Assembly: GCF_000935215.1 (NCBI RefSeq)
Contig: NZ_JXXD01000137.1
Location: 1-34,602, forward strand
Source: Stutzerimonas stutzeri
Lineage (GTDB): Bacteria; Pseudomonadota; Gammaproteobacteria; Pseudomonadales; Pseudomonadaceae
Length of the DNA stretch: 34,602 bases
Direction of reading: 5' to 3'
Below the pieces are notes generated by a model that was not told the DNA's origin, made no database searches, and saw only the letters and a program-made list of their open reading frames with translations. This document shows, in pieces, positions 9,883 through 18,722 of this stretch. The translations under genes were made by a program, and so were the position numbers. Positions within the stretch are counted from its first letter, which is position 1. Every line of letters begins with the position of its first letter.

Positions 9883-9912
9883 AAAAAAAACGCCCCGTTG
9901 GGGCGTTTTTTT
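9883..9912. terminator. Bidirectional rho-independent terminator
   Basis: CGCCCC at 9891-9896 and GGGGCG at 9900-9905 form a stem with a three-base loop. Eight A residues (9883-9890) lie on one side and seven T residues (9906-9912) on the other. It can terminate the glycine-zipper gene on the plus strand and suhB on the minus strand. Confidence 0.93.
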
Positions 9913-9927
9913 ATGCCGCTATCGTTC

Positions 9928-10743
9928 TCAGCGTTTGAGAGAAGGTGTCAGGTGCGGCTGGATGGTGGTTAGTACCGCCTTGAAGCATTTGGTGTTGCCG
10001 GCAACGATCTGACCCTTCTCAAGGAAGTCATGGCCGCCGCTGAAATCGCTCACCAAGCCGCCGGCTTCCTGGATCAGCAGTGCGCCTGCCGCCATGTCCC
10101 ATTCGGAAAGGCCAAACTCCCAGAACGCATCGAAGCGGCCTGCAGCGACATAAGCCAGGTCGAGGCTTGCGGCGCCGGCACGACGTAGGCCGGAGGTCTG
10201 GCCGACCAGGCTGCGGAACATCTTCAAGTAGCTGTCCAGGTTGTCCATCTGGCCATCCTTGAACGGAAAGCCGGTGCCGAGCAGTGCGCCGTCCAGGCTC
10301 TTGCGTGCGCTAACGCGCAGGCGGCGGCCGTTCAGGGCGGCGCCACGGCCGCGGCTGGCGGTGAATTCTTCCTGGCGTACCGGGTCCAGCACGACCGCGT
10401 GTTCCAGGCGCCCGCGGTACTTGCAGGCGATGCTGACGGCGTAGTGAGGAATGCCGCGGACAAAATTGGTGGTTCCATCCAGCGGGTCGATGATCCACAG
10501 GTAATCGGCGCCGTCCCCGCTGCCTTCGAGCAGTCCGCCTTCCTCGCCCAGGATGCCGTGATTCGGGTAGGCCTTGCGCAGCGCATTGACGATGCTCTGC
10601 TCTGCGGCCTTGTCGATTTCGGTGACGTAATCCTTCGCTTCTTTCTCGTTGACCGAGATTGCATCCAGGCGATCGGTGGAACGGACAATCAGTTCGCCGG
10701 CGCTGCGGGCGGCGCGCAGCGCGATATTCAGCATGGGCTGCAT
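9928..10743 (-). CDS. suhB: Inositol-1-monophosphatase family protein SuhB
   Basis: SuhB hydrolyses inositol monophosphates in vitro. In E. coli it is also part of the rRNA antitermination complex with NusA and NusB, and in Pseudomonas it affects virulence regulation. The protein is 271 aa with the three metal-site signatures of the family: GEEGG (about residues 66-70), DPLDGTTNF (about 86-94) and WDMAAG (about 216-221). The start (MQPMLNIALRAARSAGELI) matches Pseudomonas orthologues, although the ribosome site is weak. It runs opposite to both neighbours and has its own terminator, so it is probably monocistronic. Confidence 0.96.
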   Translation of the reverse strand: MQPMLNIALRAARSAGELIVRSTDRLDAISVNEKEAKDYVTEIDKAAEQSIVNALRKAYPNHGILGEEGGLLEGSGDGADYLWIIDPLDGTTNFVRGIPHYAVSIACKYRGRLEHAVVLDPVRQEEFTASRGRGAALNGRRLRVSARKSLDGALLGTGFPFKDGQMDNLDSYLKMFRSLVGQTSGLRRAGAASLDLAYVAAGRFDAFWEFGLSEWDMAAGALLIQEAGGLVSDFSGGHDFLEKGQIVAGNTKCFKAVLTTIQPHLTPSLKR

Positions 10744-10897
10744 GGATCAATTACCTGGTCGTTAAAGAAAGCGCGAAATTCTATCAGGAAAGCGCCGGCG
10801 CATGTAGCGTCACGGTGGTGGTTGCAGGGGGCGGCAGATGGCGGATCGAGAGCCGCTTCCTGTAAGCTTTCTGCTCGCTTTCAAGCAGAGAATTATT

Positions 10898-11674
10898 GTG
10901 TCGCTGCAGAACATTCGTGTCGTGCTGGTCAATACCAGTCATGCCGGCAACATCGGTGGTGCGGCTCGCGCCATGAAGAACATGGGGCTTTCGAGCCTGG
11001 TATTGGTCGATCCCGAGGATTTCCCGAGTCCCAACGCGGTGGCCAGGGCGTCCGGTGCAACCGACATTCTCGATAGTGCACGGGTCGTTGCAACGCTGGA
11101 AGAGGCGCTCGCTGGTTGCAGTCTGGTGCTCGGAACCAGCGCTCGTGACCGGCGCATTCCCTGGCCGTTGCTCGACCCTCGGGAGTGCGCGTCGGTTTCC
11201 GTGGAGCAGTCTGCCGGGGGCGGCGAAGTCGCATTGGTATTCGGTCGCGAGTACGCGGGGCTGACCAATGAAGAGTTGCAGCGCTGCCAGTACCACGTCC
11301 ATATCCCGTCTGATCCACAGTTCAGTTCATTGAATCTCGCTGCTGCCGTGCAGGTGCTTACCTACGAGGTGCGCATGGCCTGGTTGGCTGCCGAGGGGCG
11401 GCCAACCAAGGTCGAGAAACTGGAAACCACGGCGATGCTGGATGCCCAGCCCGTGACTGTCGACGAGCTGGAGAATTACTTCGGTCATCTTGAGCGGACT
11501 CTGGTGGATATCGGCTTTCTCGATCCGACCAAGCCCAGGCATCTGATGCCCCGATTGCGTCGGCTCTACGGGCGCAGCGGTATCAGCAAGCTGGAAATGA
11601 ATATCCTGCGCGGTATTCTCACCGAGACACAAAAGGCTGCCCGCGGCGAGCCTCACAAGCGGAGAAGTGATTGA
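10898..11674 (+). CDS. trmJ: tRNA (cytidine/uridine-2'-O-)-methyltransferase TrmJ
   Basis: TrmJ is a SPOUT-class enzyme that methylates the 2'-OH of nucleotide 32 in the anticodon loop of several tRNAs. It is 258 aa from the GTG at 10898. N-terminal features are [23 protein letters not shown]. The knotted SAM site is formed by [24 protein letters not shown] and [15 protein letters not shown]. The C-terminal extension (about residues 165-258) is typical of this family. I prefer GTG 10898 over an in-frame start at 10838, which would add 20 non-conserved residues. AGAG at 10887-10890 is a modest ribosome site. Its stop overlaps the cysE start codon by one base (TGATG). Confidence 0.95.
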   Translation: MSLQNIRVVLVNTSHAGNIGGAARAMKNMGLSSLVLVDPEDFPSPNAVARASGATDILDSARVVATLEEALAGCSLVLGTSARDRRIPWPLLDPRECASVSVEQSAGGGEVALVFGREYAGLTNEELQRCQYHVHIPSDPQFSSLNLAAAVQVLTYEVRMAWLAAEGRPTKVEKLETTAMLDAQPVTVDELENYFGHLERTLVDIGFLDPTKPRHLMPRLRRLYGRSGISKLEMNILRGILTETQKAARGEPHKRRSD

Positions 11675-12450
11675 TGTTCGAACGCATGCGCGAAGACATT
11701 CAAAGCGTTTTCCATCGCGATCCGGCGGCACGCAATGCGTTCGAAGTCCTGACCTGTTATCCGGGGCTGCACGCCATCTGGATTCATCGCCTGTCCCATT
11801 GGCTGTGGGTGCATGAATTCAAGTGGCTTGCGCGGATGTCCTCGAATCTGGGGCGCTGGCTGACCGGGGTCGAGATCCATCCGGGCGCCAGGATTGGCCG
11901 GCGATTCTTCATTGATCACGGGATGGGCATCGTCATTGGCGAGACCGCGGAAATTGGCGATGACGTGACGCTCTATCACGGCGTGACACTCGGTGGCACC
12001 AGCTGGAGTAAGGGCAAGCGCCATCCGACGCTTGAAGACGGTGTGATCGTGGGGGCGGGCGCGAAGATCCTCGGGCCGTTCACCGTCGGCGCGGGCGCGA
12101 AGATCGGCTCCAATGCGGTGGTTACCCGTGAAGTGCCGCCAGGAGCGACGGCGGTTGGGATTCCGGGGCGGGTGATCGTCAAATCCAGCGATGAGCAGGA
12201 AGCCAAGCGCAAGGCCATTGCCGAGAAGATCGGATTCGACGCCTATGGCGTCAGCGAGGATATGCCCGATCCCGTCGCGCGAGCCATTGGGCAGTTGCTG
12301 GATCATGTTCAGGCCGTAGAGGAGCGCTTGGAGGGCATGTGTGGCGCGCTCAAGGCGCTGGGCAGCGATTATTGCGCCAAGGACCTTCCGGAGCTGCGAG
12401 AAGAAGACTTCGTTGAAGTGAAGTCCGACGCTGGCGATGCCCGCACCTGA
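11674..12450 (+). CDS. cysE: Serine O-acetyltransferase (isc-linked paralogue)
   Basis: This enzyme acetylates L-serine with acetyl-CoA to O-acetylserine, the precursor of cysteine. Cysteine is the sulfur donor used by IscS, encoded just downstream. The protein is 258 aa, with a short helical N-terminus and a left-handed beta-helix of hexapeptide repeats (about residues 65-175). The catalytic region [20 protein letters not shown] and the loop [21 protein letters not shown] are both present. The long C-terminal tail is charged and ends in Arg-Thr, not the isoleucine that docks E. coli CysE into cysteine synthase. The start is ATG 11674, with GGAGA at 11661-11665; the TTG three bases upstream is too close to it. 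A second, different paralogue lies at 27478-28272. Confidence 0.95.
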   Translation: MFERMREDIQSVFHRDPAARNAFEVLTCYPGLHAIWIHRLSHWLWVHEFKWLARMSSNLGRWLTGVEIHPGARIGRRFFIDHGMGIVIGETAEIGDDVTLYHGVTLGGTSWSKGKRHPTLEDGVIVGAGAKILGPFTVGAGAKIGSNAVVTREVPPGATAVGIPGRVIVKSSDEQEAKRKAIAEKIGFDAYGVSEDMPDPVARAIGQLLDHVQAVEERLEGMCGALKALGSDYCAKDLPELREEDFVEVKSDAGDART

Positions 12451-12481
12451 AGTGCGCGGGCTGGCAGCAGCTGGTATCATG

Positions 12482-12503
12482 CCGGCCCGTTGCCTCCGGC
12501 CGG
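12482..12503 (+). terminator. Hairpin downstream of cysE
   Basis: CCGGCC (12482-12487) pairs with GGCCGG (12498-12503) around a 10 nt loop. No T tract follows. It stands 31 bp after the cysE stop and before the isc promoter, so it may reduce read-through into iscR, but its strength is uncertain. Confidence 0.3.
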
Positions 12504-12519
12504 GCGTGGTTCCAGACTA

Positions 12520-12544
12520 AAGACCTACTGAATTAATAGGTCTT
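12520..12544. repeat. 8 bp inverted repeat next to the IscR box
   Basis: AAGACCTA at 12520-12527 and TAGGTCTT at 12537-12544 are perfect inverted arms with a 9 bp centre, ending exactly where the IscR box begins. The symmetry suggests a second operator, either for IscR or for another dimeric regulator. It does not fit the type-2 IscR consensus as I remember it. Confidence 0.5.
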
Positions 12545-12569
12545 ATAGTTGACTCAAATACTCGGGAAT
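12545..12569 (+). promoter_or_regulatory. Type-1 IscR binding site
   Basis: The 25 bp site begins ATAGTTGACT, has the A/T-rich centre CAAAT and ends ACTCGGGAAT. By my count this matches 22 of 25 positions of the type-1 consensus recalled from E. coli. It covers the -35 element of the isc promoter. 2Fe-2S-IscR would therefore repress transcription when iron-sulfur supply is sufficient, the well-known autoregulatory loop. Confidence 0.9.
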
Positions 12570-12577
12570 TGCATAAT
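12549..12577 (+). promoter_or_regulatory. Promoter of the isc operon
   Basis: TTGACT at 12549-12554 and CATAAT at 12572-12577 are 17 bp apart. Transcription should start near 12584, leaving a short leader of about 25 nt before the iscR ATG at 12609. The -35 element lies within the IscR box. Confidence 0.88.
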
Positions 12578-12608
12578 TGCGCCAAACCGTAATGCTTGGT
12601 GCAGACCG

Positions 12609-13100
12609 ATGCGATTAACCACCAAAGGCCGTTATGCCGTGACCGCCATGCTCGATCTGGCGCTGCATGCGCAGCATGGGCCGGTCTCCCTGGCCGATAT
12701 TTCCGAGCGGCAGGGTATATCCCTTTCCTATCTCGAGCAGCTCTTCGCGAAGCTGCGCCGCGGCAGCTTGGTGACCAGCGTGCGAGGGCCCGGCGGCGGC
12801 TATCAGCTTTCTCGCGACATGGCCGGCATTCAGGTCGCCCAGGTCATCGACGCTGTGAACGAGTCGGTCGATGCCACGCGTTGCCAAGGTCTGGGCGGCT
12901 GTCATTCTGGCGATACCTGCCTGACTCACCATCTGTGGTGTGACCTCAGCCAGCAGATTCATGAATTCCTCAGCGGCATCAGCCTGGCCGACCTGGTCAA
13001 GCGCCAGGACGTGCAGCAGGTCGCCCTGCGCCAAGACATGCGCAAGGCTGGTGGCACTTCGCCGCATATGGACAAGATAGAAACGTCCGCCATCGATTGA
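12609..13100 (+). CDS. iscR: Iron-sulfur cluster assembly transcription factor IscR
   Basis: IscR is an Rrf2-family regulator that binds a 2Fe-2S cluster and represses the isc operon from type-1 sites when holo; apo-IscR acts at type-2 sites. The protein is 163 aa. It begins [20 protein letters not shown], has the winged-helix region with [14 protein letters not shown] and RGPGGGY, and carries cluster ligands Cys92, Cys98, Cys104 and His107 at exactly the E. coli positions. The ATG at 12609 is chosen by this numbering; an in-frame start at 12549 would lie inside the promoter. It is the first gene of the isc operon, and iscS follows after 31 bp. Confidence 0.97.
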   Translation: MRLTTKGRYAVTAMLDLALHAQHGPVSLADISERQGISLSYLEQLFAKLRRGSLVTSVRGPGGGYQLSRDMAGIQVAQVIDAVNESVDATRCQGLGGCHSGDTCLTHHLWCDLSQQIHEFLSGISLADLVKRQDVQQVALRQDMRKAGGTSPHMDKIETSAID

Positions 13101-13131
13101 GCAGGGCGACTGCCTGATAGGAGATATCTGA

Positions 13132-14346
13132 ATGAAATTGCCGATTTACCTGGACTACTCTGCGACCACACCTGTGGATCCGCGTGTTGCCGCCAAGATG
13201 ATCGAGTGCCTCACCAACGAAGGCAACTTCGGCAATCCGGCGTCGCGCTCTCATGCCTTTGGCTGGAAAGCCGAGGAAGCCGCGGAGAATGCGCGCCGTC
13301 AGGTTGCTGAGCTGGTCAATGCCGATCCCCGTGAAATCGTCTGGACATCCGGTGCAACCGAGTCGGACAACCTGGCCATCAAGGGCGTCGCGCATTTCTA
13401 TGCGTCCAAGGGCAAGCACATCGTCACCACCAAGATCGAGCACAAGGCGGTACTGGATACTACTCGCCAGCTCGAGCGCGAAGGCTTCGAGGTTACGTAT
13501 CTCGAGCCGAGCGAGGATGGCATCGTCACGCCGGCGATGGTCGAAGCTGCGCTGCGCGACGACACTATTCTTGTGTCGGTCATGCACGTGAACAACGAGA
13601 TCGGCACTATCAACGACATCACCGCCATCGGCGAGCTGACCCGTTCTCGCGGCATTCTTTTCCATGTCGATGCGGCGCAGTCGACCGGCAAGGTCGAAAT
13701 CGATCTGGAGAAGATGAAGGTCGATCTGATGTCCTTCTCCGCTCATAAGACCTATGGGCCGAAGGGCGTGGGTGCGCTGTATGTTCGCCGTAAGCCCCGC
13801 GTCCGCCTTGAGGCACAGATGCATGGCGGTGGCCATGAGCGTGGCATGCGTTCCGGTACGCTGGCTACGCACCAGCTGGTCGGCATGGGCGAGGCCTTTC
13901 GTATCGCGAAAGACGAAATGGCCCAGGAGAACGAGCGCGTCCGCTCCCTGCGTGATCGCTTCTACAAGCAGGTCGAGCATCTCGAAGAGCTTTATGTGAA
14001 CGGTAGCCTGACCGCCCGTGTACCGCACAATCTGAACCTCAGCTTCAACTACGTCGAGGGAGAGTCGCTGATCATGGCGCTCAAGGATCTGGCGGTATCG
14101 TCTGGCTCCGCCTGTACGTCCGCTTCGCTGGAGCCGTCGTACGTGCTGCGTGCACTGGGTCGTAACGACGAATTGGCGCATAGCTCCATCCGTTTCACCT
14201 TCGGCCGGTTCACTACTGAAGAGGAAATCGACTACGCAGCGCAAAAGGTTTGCGAGGCCGTCACCAAGCTGCGCGAGCTTTCGCCCCTGTGGGACATGTT
14301 CAAAGACGGCGTCGACATTTCCAAGGTCGAGTGGCAAGCCCACTGA
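13132..14346 (+). CDS. iscS: Cysteine desulfurase IscS
   Basis: IscS is a pyridoxal-phosphate enzyme that converts cysteine to alanine and holds the sulfur as a persulfide for IscU, and for tRNA thiolation and other pathways. At 404 aa it has the same length as E. coli IscS. It begins [19 protein letters not shown], has the PLP lysine in [11 protein letters not shown] and the active-site cysteine in [27 protein letters not shown] is suitably placed before the ATG at 13132. It sits between iscR and iscU in the standard order. Confidence 0.98.
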   Translation: MKLPIYLDYSATTPVDPRVAAKMIECLTNEGNFGNPASRSHAFGWKAEEAAENARRQVAELVNADPREIVWTSGATESDNLAIKGVAHFYASKGKHIVTTKIEHKAVLDTTRQLEREGFEVTYLEPSEDGIVTPAMVEAALRDDTILVSVMHVNNEIGTINDITAIGELTRSRGILFHVDAAQSTGKVEIDLEKMKVDLMSFSAHKTYGPKGVGALYVRRKPRVRLEAQMHGGGHERGMRSGTLATHQLVGMGEAFRIAKDEMAQENERVRSLRDRFYKQVEHLEELYVNGSLTARVPHNLNLSFNYVEGESLIMALKDLAVSSGSACTSASLEPSYVLRALGRNDELAHSSIRFTFGRFTTEEEIDYAAQKVCEAVTKLRELSPLWDMFKDGVDISKVEWQAH

Positions 14347-14389
14347 CCGGCGTCAAGCGCCGCACAGCCTGATCTAAGAGGATTGCACC

Positions 14390-14776
14390 ATGGCATACAG
14401 CGATAAGGTCATCGACCACTACGAAAACCCGCGCAACGTCGGCAAGTTCGACGCTGAAGACCCGAGCATCGGTACCGGCATGGTAGGTGCGCCGGCATGT
14501 GGCGACGTGATGCGTTTGCAGATCAAGGTCAACGAGCAGGGCGTCATCGAAGATGCCAAGTTCAAGACCTATGGTTGCGGCTCCGCCATCGCGTCCAGCT
14601 CGCTTGCTACCGAGTGGATGAAGGGCAAGACCCTGGAAGAAGCGGAAACCATCAAGAACACGCAGCTGGCTGAAGAGCTGGCGCTGCCGCCGGTGAAGAT
14701 TCACTGCTCCGTGCTCGCCGAAGATGCGATCAAGGCAGCTGTGCGTGATTACCGCGAAAAGAAAGGTCTGCTTTAA
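14390..14776 (+). CDS. iscU: Iron-sulfur cluster scaffold protein IscU
   Basis: IscU is the scaffold on which IscS-derived sulfur and iron build 2Fe-2S clusters, which are then released by HscA/HscB. It is 128 aa, with ligands Cys37, Asp39, Cys63 and Cys106 at the expected places ([27 protein letters not shown]). The HscA-recognition motif LPPVK (residues 99-103) is intact. AGAGGA lies upstream of the ATG at 14390. Its neighbours are iscS (43 bp gap) and iscA (14 bp gap). Confidence 0.98.
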   Translation: MAYSDKVIDHYENPRNVGKFDAEDPSIGTGMVGAPACGDVMRLQIKVNEQGVIEDAKFKTYGCGSAIASSSLATEWMKGKTLEEAETIKNTQLAEELALPPVKIHCSVLAEDAIKAAVRDYREKKGLL

Positions 14777-14790
14777 ATAGGGAGGTTGCG

Positions 14791-15114
14791 ATGGCTATCA
14801 CCATGACGCCCGCTGCAGCCCAGCACGTACGCCGTTCGCTGGACGGGCGAGGCAAGGGTGTAGGTGTGCGACTCGGGGTGCGTACGACCGGCTGTTCCGG
14901 CTTGGCGTACGTACTTGAGTTCGTCGACGAAACGGCAGCCGAAGACTCGGTGTTCGAGAGTCATGGGGTCAAGGTGATCATTGATCCCAAGAGCTTGGTA
15001 TACCTCGACGGCACGGAACTCGACTTCGTTCGCGAAGGGCTCAACGAGGGCTTCAAGTTCAATAACCCGAACGTTCGTGGCGAGTGTGGCTGCGGCGAGA
15101 GCTTCAATATCTGA
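14791..15114 (+). CDS. iscA: A-type iron-sulfur carrier IscA
   Basis: IscA is an A-type carrier that receives clusters or iron and passes them to 4Fe-4S apoproteins. It is 107 aa with the three invariant cysteines: Cys35 in TTGCSGLAY, and Cys99 and Cys101 in GECGCGES at the C-terminus. GGGAGG precedes the ATG at 14791 at ideal spacing. hscB begins 7 bp after its stop. Confidence 0.98.
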   Translation: MAITMTPAAAQHVRRSLDGRGKGVGVRLGVRTTGCSGLAYVLEFVDETAAEDSVFESHGVKVIIDPKSLVYLDGTELDFVREGLNEGFKFNNPNVRGECGCGESFNI

Positions 15115-15121
15115 GGACGCC

Positions 15122-15643
15122 GTGGGTACTCCCTGTCATTTTGCATTGTTCGAGTTGAAGCCCGAGTTCGAGCTGGATCTCGCGTCTCTTGCCGATCGCT
15201 ATCGAGAGCTTGCTCGCCAGGTTCACCCTGATCGCTTTGCCGACGCTGGCGAAAGCGAGCAGCGTCAGGCCCTTGAGCGCTCCGCCAACCTCAATGAGGC
15301 CTACCAGACGCTCAAGAGTCCGAGCCGCCGGGCAAGGTATCTGTTGGCCATCGAGGGGCATGAGGTTCCACTGGAGGCGACTGTTCAGGATCCCGCGTTC
15401 CTCATGCAGCAGATGCATTGGCGCGAGGAGCTTGAAGAGCTCCATGAACAGGCCGATCTGGATGGCGTAGCGGCGTTCAAGTCGCGCTTGAAGCAGGCGC
15501 AGCAGGGGCTGAACGATGATTTCGCCCGCATCTGGCAGGATTCTGAGCGGCGTGCCGATGCTGAGCGTCTGGTTCGACGCATGCAGTTTCTCGACAAGCT
15601 GACCCAGGAAGTGCGCCAACTCGAAGAGCGCCTCGACGATTAA
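15122..15643 (+). CDS. hscB: Co-chaperone HscB
   Basis: HscB is the J-domain partner of HscA that delivers IscU and stimulates its ATPase. It is 173 aa, with an N-terminal J domain (about residues 4-75) carrying the essential HPD in RQVHPDRF. The C-terminal three-helix domain (about 85-170) contains [15 protein letters not shown], which contacts IscU. I chose the GTG at 15122, giving [12 protein letters not shown], with GAGG at 15113-15116 overlapping the iscA stop; upstream in-frame starts would overlap iscA. A strong hairpin lies between its stop and hscA. Confidence 0.95.
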   Translation: MGTPCHFALFELKPEFELDLASLADRYRELARQVHPDRFADAGESEQRQALERSANLNEAYQTLKSPSRRARYLLAIEGHEVPLEATVQDPAFLMQQMHWREELEELHEQADLDGVAAFKSRLKQAQQGLNDDFARIWQDSERRADAERLVRRMQFLDKLTQEVRQLEERLDD

Positions 15644-15647
15644 CCCC

Positions 15648-15668
15648 GCGCAGCGCCCGGCGTTGCGC
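15648..15668 (+). other. Hairpin in the hscB-hscA spacer
   Basis: GCGCAGCG (15648-15655) pairs with CGTTGCGC (15661-15668), including one G-U pair, around a five-base loop. It stands 16 bp before the hscA ATG, and no Shine-Dalgarno sequence is seen between hairpin and start. It could set the HscB/HscA ratio by attenuation, mRNA processing or coupling. Confidence 0.45.
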
Positions 15669-15684
15669 CCGATATCAGACAGAC

Positions 15685-17547
15685 ATGGCCTTACTTCAGA
15701 TTGCCGAGCCCGGACAAACCCCCCAGCCCCATCAGCGGCGCCTGGCTGTCGGAATAGACTTGGGGACCACCAACTCCCTCGTAGCTGCCCTGCGCAGTGG
15801 TGTCACTGCGCCGTTGGCCGATGCTGATGGGCAAGTGATCCTGCCGTCGGTGGTGCGCTATCACGCTGACCGCATTGAGGTTGGCGCACAAGCCAAACTT
15901 GCCGCGGCCACCGATCCGTTCAACACCATCAGTTCGGTCAAACGGCTGATGGGTCGCGGGCTGGCCGATGTGAAGCAGTTGGGCGAACAGCTGCCGTACC
16001 GCTTCCGTCAGGCTGAGTCGCAAATGCCGTTCATCGAGACCGTTCAGGGCGCCAAGAGCCCTGTGGAAGTCTCGGCTGAGATCCTGCGCGCACTCCGTCA
16101 GCGTGCCGAGGCGACCCTGGGCGGTGAACTGGTCGGTGCGGTGATTACCGTTCCGGCCTATTTCGACGATGCCCAGCGTCAGGCGACCAAGGACGCCGCG
16201 CGGCTCGCTGGGCTCAGCGTGCTGCGCCTGCTCAACGAGCCGACCGCGGCCGCCGTCGCCTATGGTCTGGATCGTCATGCCGAAGGCGTCGTCGCGATCT
16301 ACGATCTCGGAGGCGGTACCTTCGATATTTCGATTCTTCGACTGACCAAGGGCGTTTTCGAGGTGTTGGCCACTGGTGGCGACACGGCTCTGGGTGGTGA
16401 TGATTTCGACCATGCCGTAGCGGACTGGATTCTCGAGCGTGCCGGTGTGTCCGACGATCTCGAGCCGGGCGCGCAGCGTGAATTGCTGAAGATTGCCTGC
16501 GATGCCAAGGAGCATCTGAGTGATGTGGATGCGGTGGATGTCGCGTATGCCGGCTGGTCAGGCGAGCTGCAACGCGAGACCTTCGATGCGCTGATCGAGC
16601 CGATGATTGCGCGCAGTCTCAAGTCCTGCCGGCGTGCCGTGCGGGACTCGGGTGTGGAGCTTGAGGAGATTACCGCAGTGGTCATGGTCGGCGGTTCGAC
16701 CCGAGTGCCAAGAGTGCGCTCGGCAGTTGGGCAGCTGTTTGGTCGCGAGCCACTGACCGACATCGACCCTGATGAGGTTGTGGCCATTGGCGCGGCGATT
16801 CAGGCTGAGACCTTGGCTGGCAATAATCGCGATGGGGAAGAGCTGTTGCTGCTCGATGTGATCCCGCTGTCCCTCGGACTGGAGACCATGGGCGGGCTGA
16901 TGGAGAAGATCATTCCGCGCAACACCACGATTCCGGTGGCGCGCGCGCAGGACTTCACCACCTACAAAGATGGCCAGTCGGCCATGATGATTCATGTGCT
17001 GCAGGGCGAGCGCGAGCTGATCTCCGACTGCCGTTCGCTGGCTCGATTCGAGCTGCGCGGTATTCCGCCGATGGTCGCCGGGGCGGCAAAGATTCGCGTC
17101 ACCTTCCAGGTCGATGCTGATGGCTTGCTCAGCGTGTCCGCGCGTGAGTTGGCATCCGGCGTGGAGGCGAGTATTCAGGTCAAGCCTTCCTATGGCCTCA
17201 CCGATGGCGAAATCGCCAGGATGCTGGAGGACTCTTTCCGCAAGGCGGACGAGGACCGTGACGCCCGGGCGTTGCGTGAGCAGCTGGTTGATGCCCAGCG
17301 CCTGCTCGAGGCGGTCGAGGCTGCGCTGGCCGTCGATGGCGAGCGCTTGCTGTCTGCTGAAGAGCGCGTGGCGATCGACTCCCAGGTCGCCGAGTTGCGC
17401 GGATTGCTGGACAGCCAGGATGTGCTGGCCATGGAGCGCCAGACCAAACGCCTGAGCCAGATCACCGACGCCTTTGCTGCGCGCCGGCTGGATTCGACCG
17501 TCAAGGCCGCGCTGGCCGGGCGGCGGCTAAACGATATCGAGGATTGA
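15685..17547 (+). CDS. hscA: Fe-S assembly chaperone HscA (Hsp70 family)
   Basis: HscA is the specialised Hsp70 that binds the LPPVK motif of IscU and, with HscB, drives cluster transfer using ATP. It is 620 aa. The ATPase domain (about residues 20-395) contains [59 protein letters not shown] and [13 protein letters not shown]. The substrate-binding domain and helical lid follow, from about 400. The start [11 protein letters not shown] matches Pseudomonas orthologues, although no clear ribosome site is present before the ATG at 15685. Its stop is 5 bp before fdx. Confidence 0.97.
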   Translation: MALLQIAEPGQTPQPHQRRLAVGIDLGTTNSLVAALRSGVTAPLADADGQVILPSVVRYHADRIEVGAQAKLAAATDPFNTISSVKRLMGRGLADVKQLGEQLPYRFRQAESQMPFIETVQGAKSPVEVSAEILRALRQRAEATLGGELVGAVITVPAYFDDAQRQATKDAARLAGLSVLRLLNEPTAAAVAYGLDRHAEGVVAIYDLGGGTFDISILRLTKGVFEVLATGGDTALGGDDFDHAVADWILERAGVSDDLEPGAQRELLKIACDAKEHLSDVDAVDVAYAGWSGELQRETFDALIEPMIARSLKSCRRAVRDSGVELEEITAVVMVGGSTRVPRVRSAVGQLFGREPLTDIDPDEVVAIGAAIQAETLAGNNRDGEELLLLDVIPLSLGLETMGGLMEKIIPRNTTIPVARAQDFTTYKDGQSAMMIHVLQGERELISDCRSLARFELRGIPPMVAGAAKIRVTFQVDADGLLSVSARELASGVEASIQVKPSYGLTDGEIARMLEDSFRKADEDRDARALREQLVDAQRLLEAVEAALAVDGERLLSAEERVAIDSQVAELRGLLDSQDVLAMERQTKRLSQITDAFAARRLDSTVKAALAGRRLNDIED

Positions 17548-17552
17548 CCCAG

Positions 17553-17891
17553 ATGCCGCAGATCATTTTCCTGCCCAATGCCGACCATTGCCCTGAAGGC
17601 GCCGTTATCGAGGCGCAGACCGGCGAGACGGTGCTGGACGCCGCGCTGCGCAATGGCATCGACATCGAGCATGCATGCGAAAAATCCTGTGCCTGCACCA
17701 CCTGCCACGTCGTGGTTCGCGAAGGCTTCCAGTCACTGGAAGCTTCCGATGAGCTGGAGGATGACATGCTCGACAAGGCGTGGGGGCTTGAGCCCAATTC
17801 CCGGCTATCCTGCCAGGCAGTGGTGGCTGATGCCGATCTCGTCGTGGAAATTCCGAAGTACACAATCAATCAGGTTTCCGAAGGGCACTGA
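17553..17891 (+). CDS. fdx: ISC-system 2Fe-2S ferredoxin
   Basis: This adrenodoxin-type ferredoxin supplies electrons for cluster assembly on IscU. From the ATG at 17553 it is 112 aa and its ligands fall at Cys42, Cys48, Cys51 and Cys87, exactly as in E. coli Fdx, with the non-ligand Cys46 also conserved (HACEKSCACTTC). That numbering, plus GAGG at 17539-17542 inside the end of hscA, decides the start against the TTG at 17544. The C-terminus DLVVEIPKYTIN is typical. iscX follows after 11 bp. Confidence 0.97.
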   Translation: MPQIIFLPNADHCPEGAVIEAQTGETVLDAALRNGIDIEHACEKSCACTTCHVVVREGFQSLEASDELEDDMLDKAWGLEPNSRLSCQAVVADADLVVEIPKYTINQVSEGH

Positions 17892-17902
17892 GGGTGGGCG
17901 TC

Positions 17903-18103
17903 ATGCAGCTGAAATGGAGTGACGTGCAGGAAATCGCCATCGAGCTGGCCGAGCGCAAGACCGATGTAGATCCGCGCTATGTGAATTTCCTCGATCTGCA
18001 TCGCTGGGTGGTGGAGCTTCCGGGCTTCGCCGATGAGCCCGGTCGGGGTGGCGAGAAAGTGCTCGAAGCCATCCAGTCGGCCTGGATCGAAGAAGCCGAA
18101 TAG
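17903..18103 (+). CDS. iscX: Fe-S assembly protein IscX
   Basis: IscX is a small acidic adaptor that binds iron and IscS and modulates the speed of cluster assembly. The protein is 66 aa from the ATG at 17903 (MQLKWSDVQEIAIELAE), the same length as E. coli IscX. Conserved features are DVDPRYVNFLDLHRWV and the acidic C-terminus. AGGGTGGG at 17891-17898 is the ribosome site. It is the last isc gene before a 168 bp spacer. Confidence 0.96.
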   Translation: MQLKWSDVQEIAIELAERKTDVDPRYVNFLDLHRWVVELPGFADEPGRGGEKVLEAIQSAWIEEAE

Positions 18104-18144
18104 AGCGGTTTCGAAGTTTTCGTTTTCCTCCGGTTGGGTATCTC

Positions 18145-18163
18145 GGGACCGTTCGGCGGTCCC
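18145..18163 (+). terminator. Hairpin after the isc operon
   Basis: GGGACCG (18145-18151) pairs perfectly with CGGTCCC (18157-18163) around the loop TTCGG. There is no T tract, so it may be a weak terminator or a 3'-end stabiliser for the isc mRNA. Confidence 0.45.
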
Positions 18164-18210
18164 TGGCGCCATCCGGGCTTCTACCCTCTACCCTTATGTT
18201 TTTTGACATG

Positions 18211-18233
18211 AACCCGCGTATAATCCGCGGGTT
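18211..18233. promoter_or_regulatory. ndk -10 element inside an 8 bp inverted repeat
   Basis: AACCCGCG at 18211-18218 and CGCGGGTT at 18226-18233 are perfect inverted arms. The 7 bp between them hold a perfect -10 hexamer, TATAAT, at 18219-18224. A TTGACA at 18203-18208 is only 10 bp upstream, too close to be its -35. The arrangement suggests either an operator over the ndk promoter or, read as RNA, an isc terminator hairpin. The likely promoter start is near 18231, about 40 nt before ndk. Confidence 0.55.
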
Positions 18234-18271
18234 TACTCGTTCGCTTTAACCCATCAGTTTTGGAGTCCTAC

Positions 18272-18703
18272 ATGGCCCTGCAACGCACCTTCTCCATCAT
18301 CAAGCCCGACGCTGTCGCCAAGAACGTCATCGGCGAAATCACTACCCGTTTCGAGAAGGCCGGCCTGCGCGTCGTCGCTTCCAAGATGGTTCAGCTGTCC
18401 GAGCGCGAAGCGGCTGGTTTCTACGCCGAGCACAGCGAGCGTGGCTTCTTCAAGGATCTGGTTGCTTTCATGACTTCCGGTCCGGTCATCGTTCAGGTTC
18501 TGGAAGGCGAAGACGCCATCGCCAAGAACCGTGAGCTGATGGGCGCCACCAACCCGAAAGAAGCTGCTGCCGGCACCATCCGCGCCGATTTCGCCGTTTC
18601 CATCGACGAGAACGCCGTGCACGGTTCCGATTCGGAAGCTTCCGCTGCTCGTGAAATCGCTTACTTCTTTGCTGCCACCGAAGTGTGCGCACGCATTCGC
18701 TGA
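18272..18703 (+). CDS. ndk: Nucleoside diphosphate kinase Ndk
   Basis: Ndk transfers the gamma-phosphate between nucleoside triphosphates and diphosphates through a phosphohistidine, balancing NTP and dNTP pools. It is 143 aa from the ATG at 18272 ([18 protein letters not shown]), the typical length, with GGAG at 18262-18265. The catalytic histidine lies in NAVHGSDS near residue 117, and the nucleotide-contact region [14 protein letters not shown] is present. An in-frame start at 18260 is not conserved. rlmN starts 19 bp downstream. Confidence 0.97.
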   Translation: MALQRTFSIIKPDAVAKNVIGEITTRFEKAGLRVVASKMVQLSEREAAGFYAEHSERGFFKDLVAFMTSGPVIVQVLEGEDAIAKNRELMGATNPKEAAAGTIRADFAVSIDENAVHGSDSEASAAREIAYFFAATEVCARIR

Positions 18704-18722
18704 TTGAGCGAAGGTGAATTCA

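Noticed and set aside
12997-14343. A 448-codon open frame antisense to iscS.
   Set aside because: It is a high-GC shadow; iscS has all catalytic motifs and a ribosome site on the other strand.
18203-18208. TTGACA as the -35 element of the ndk promoter.
   Set aside because: It is only 10 bp from the TATAAT hexamer, and no -10 hexamer lies 16-18 bp downstream.
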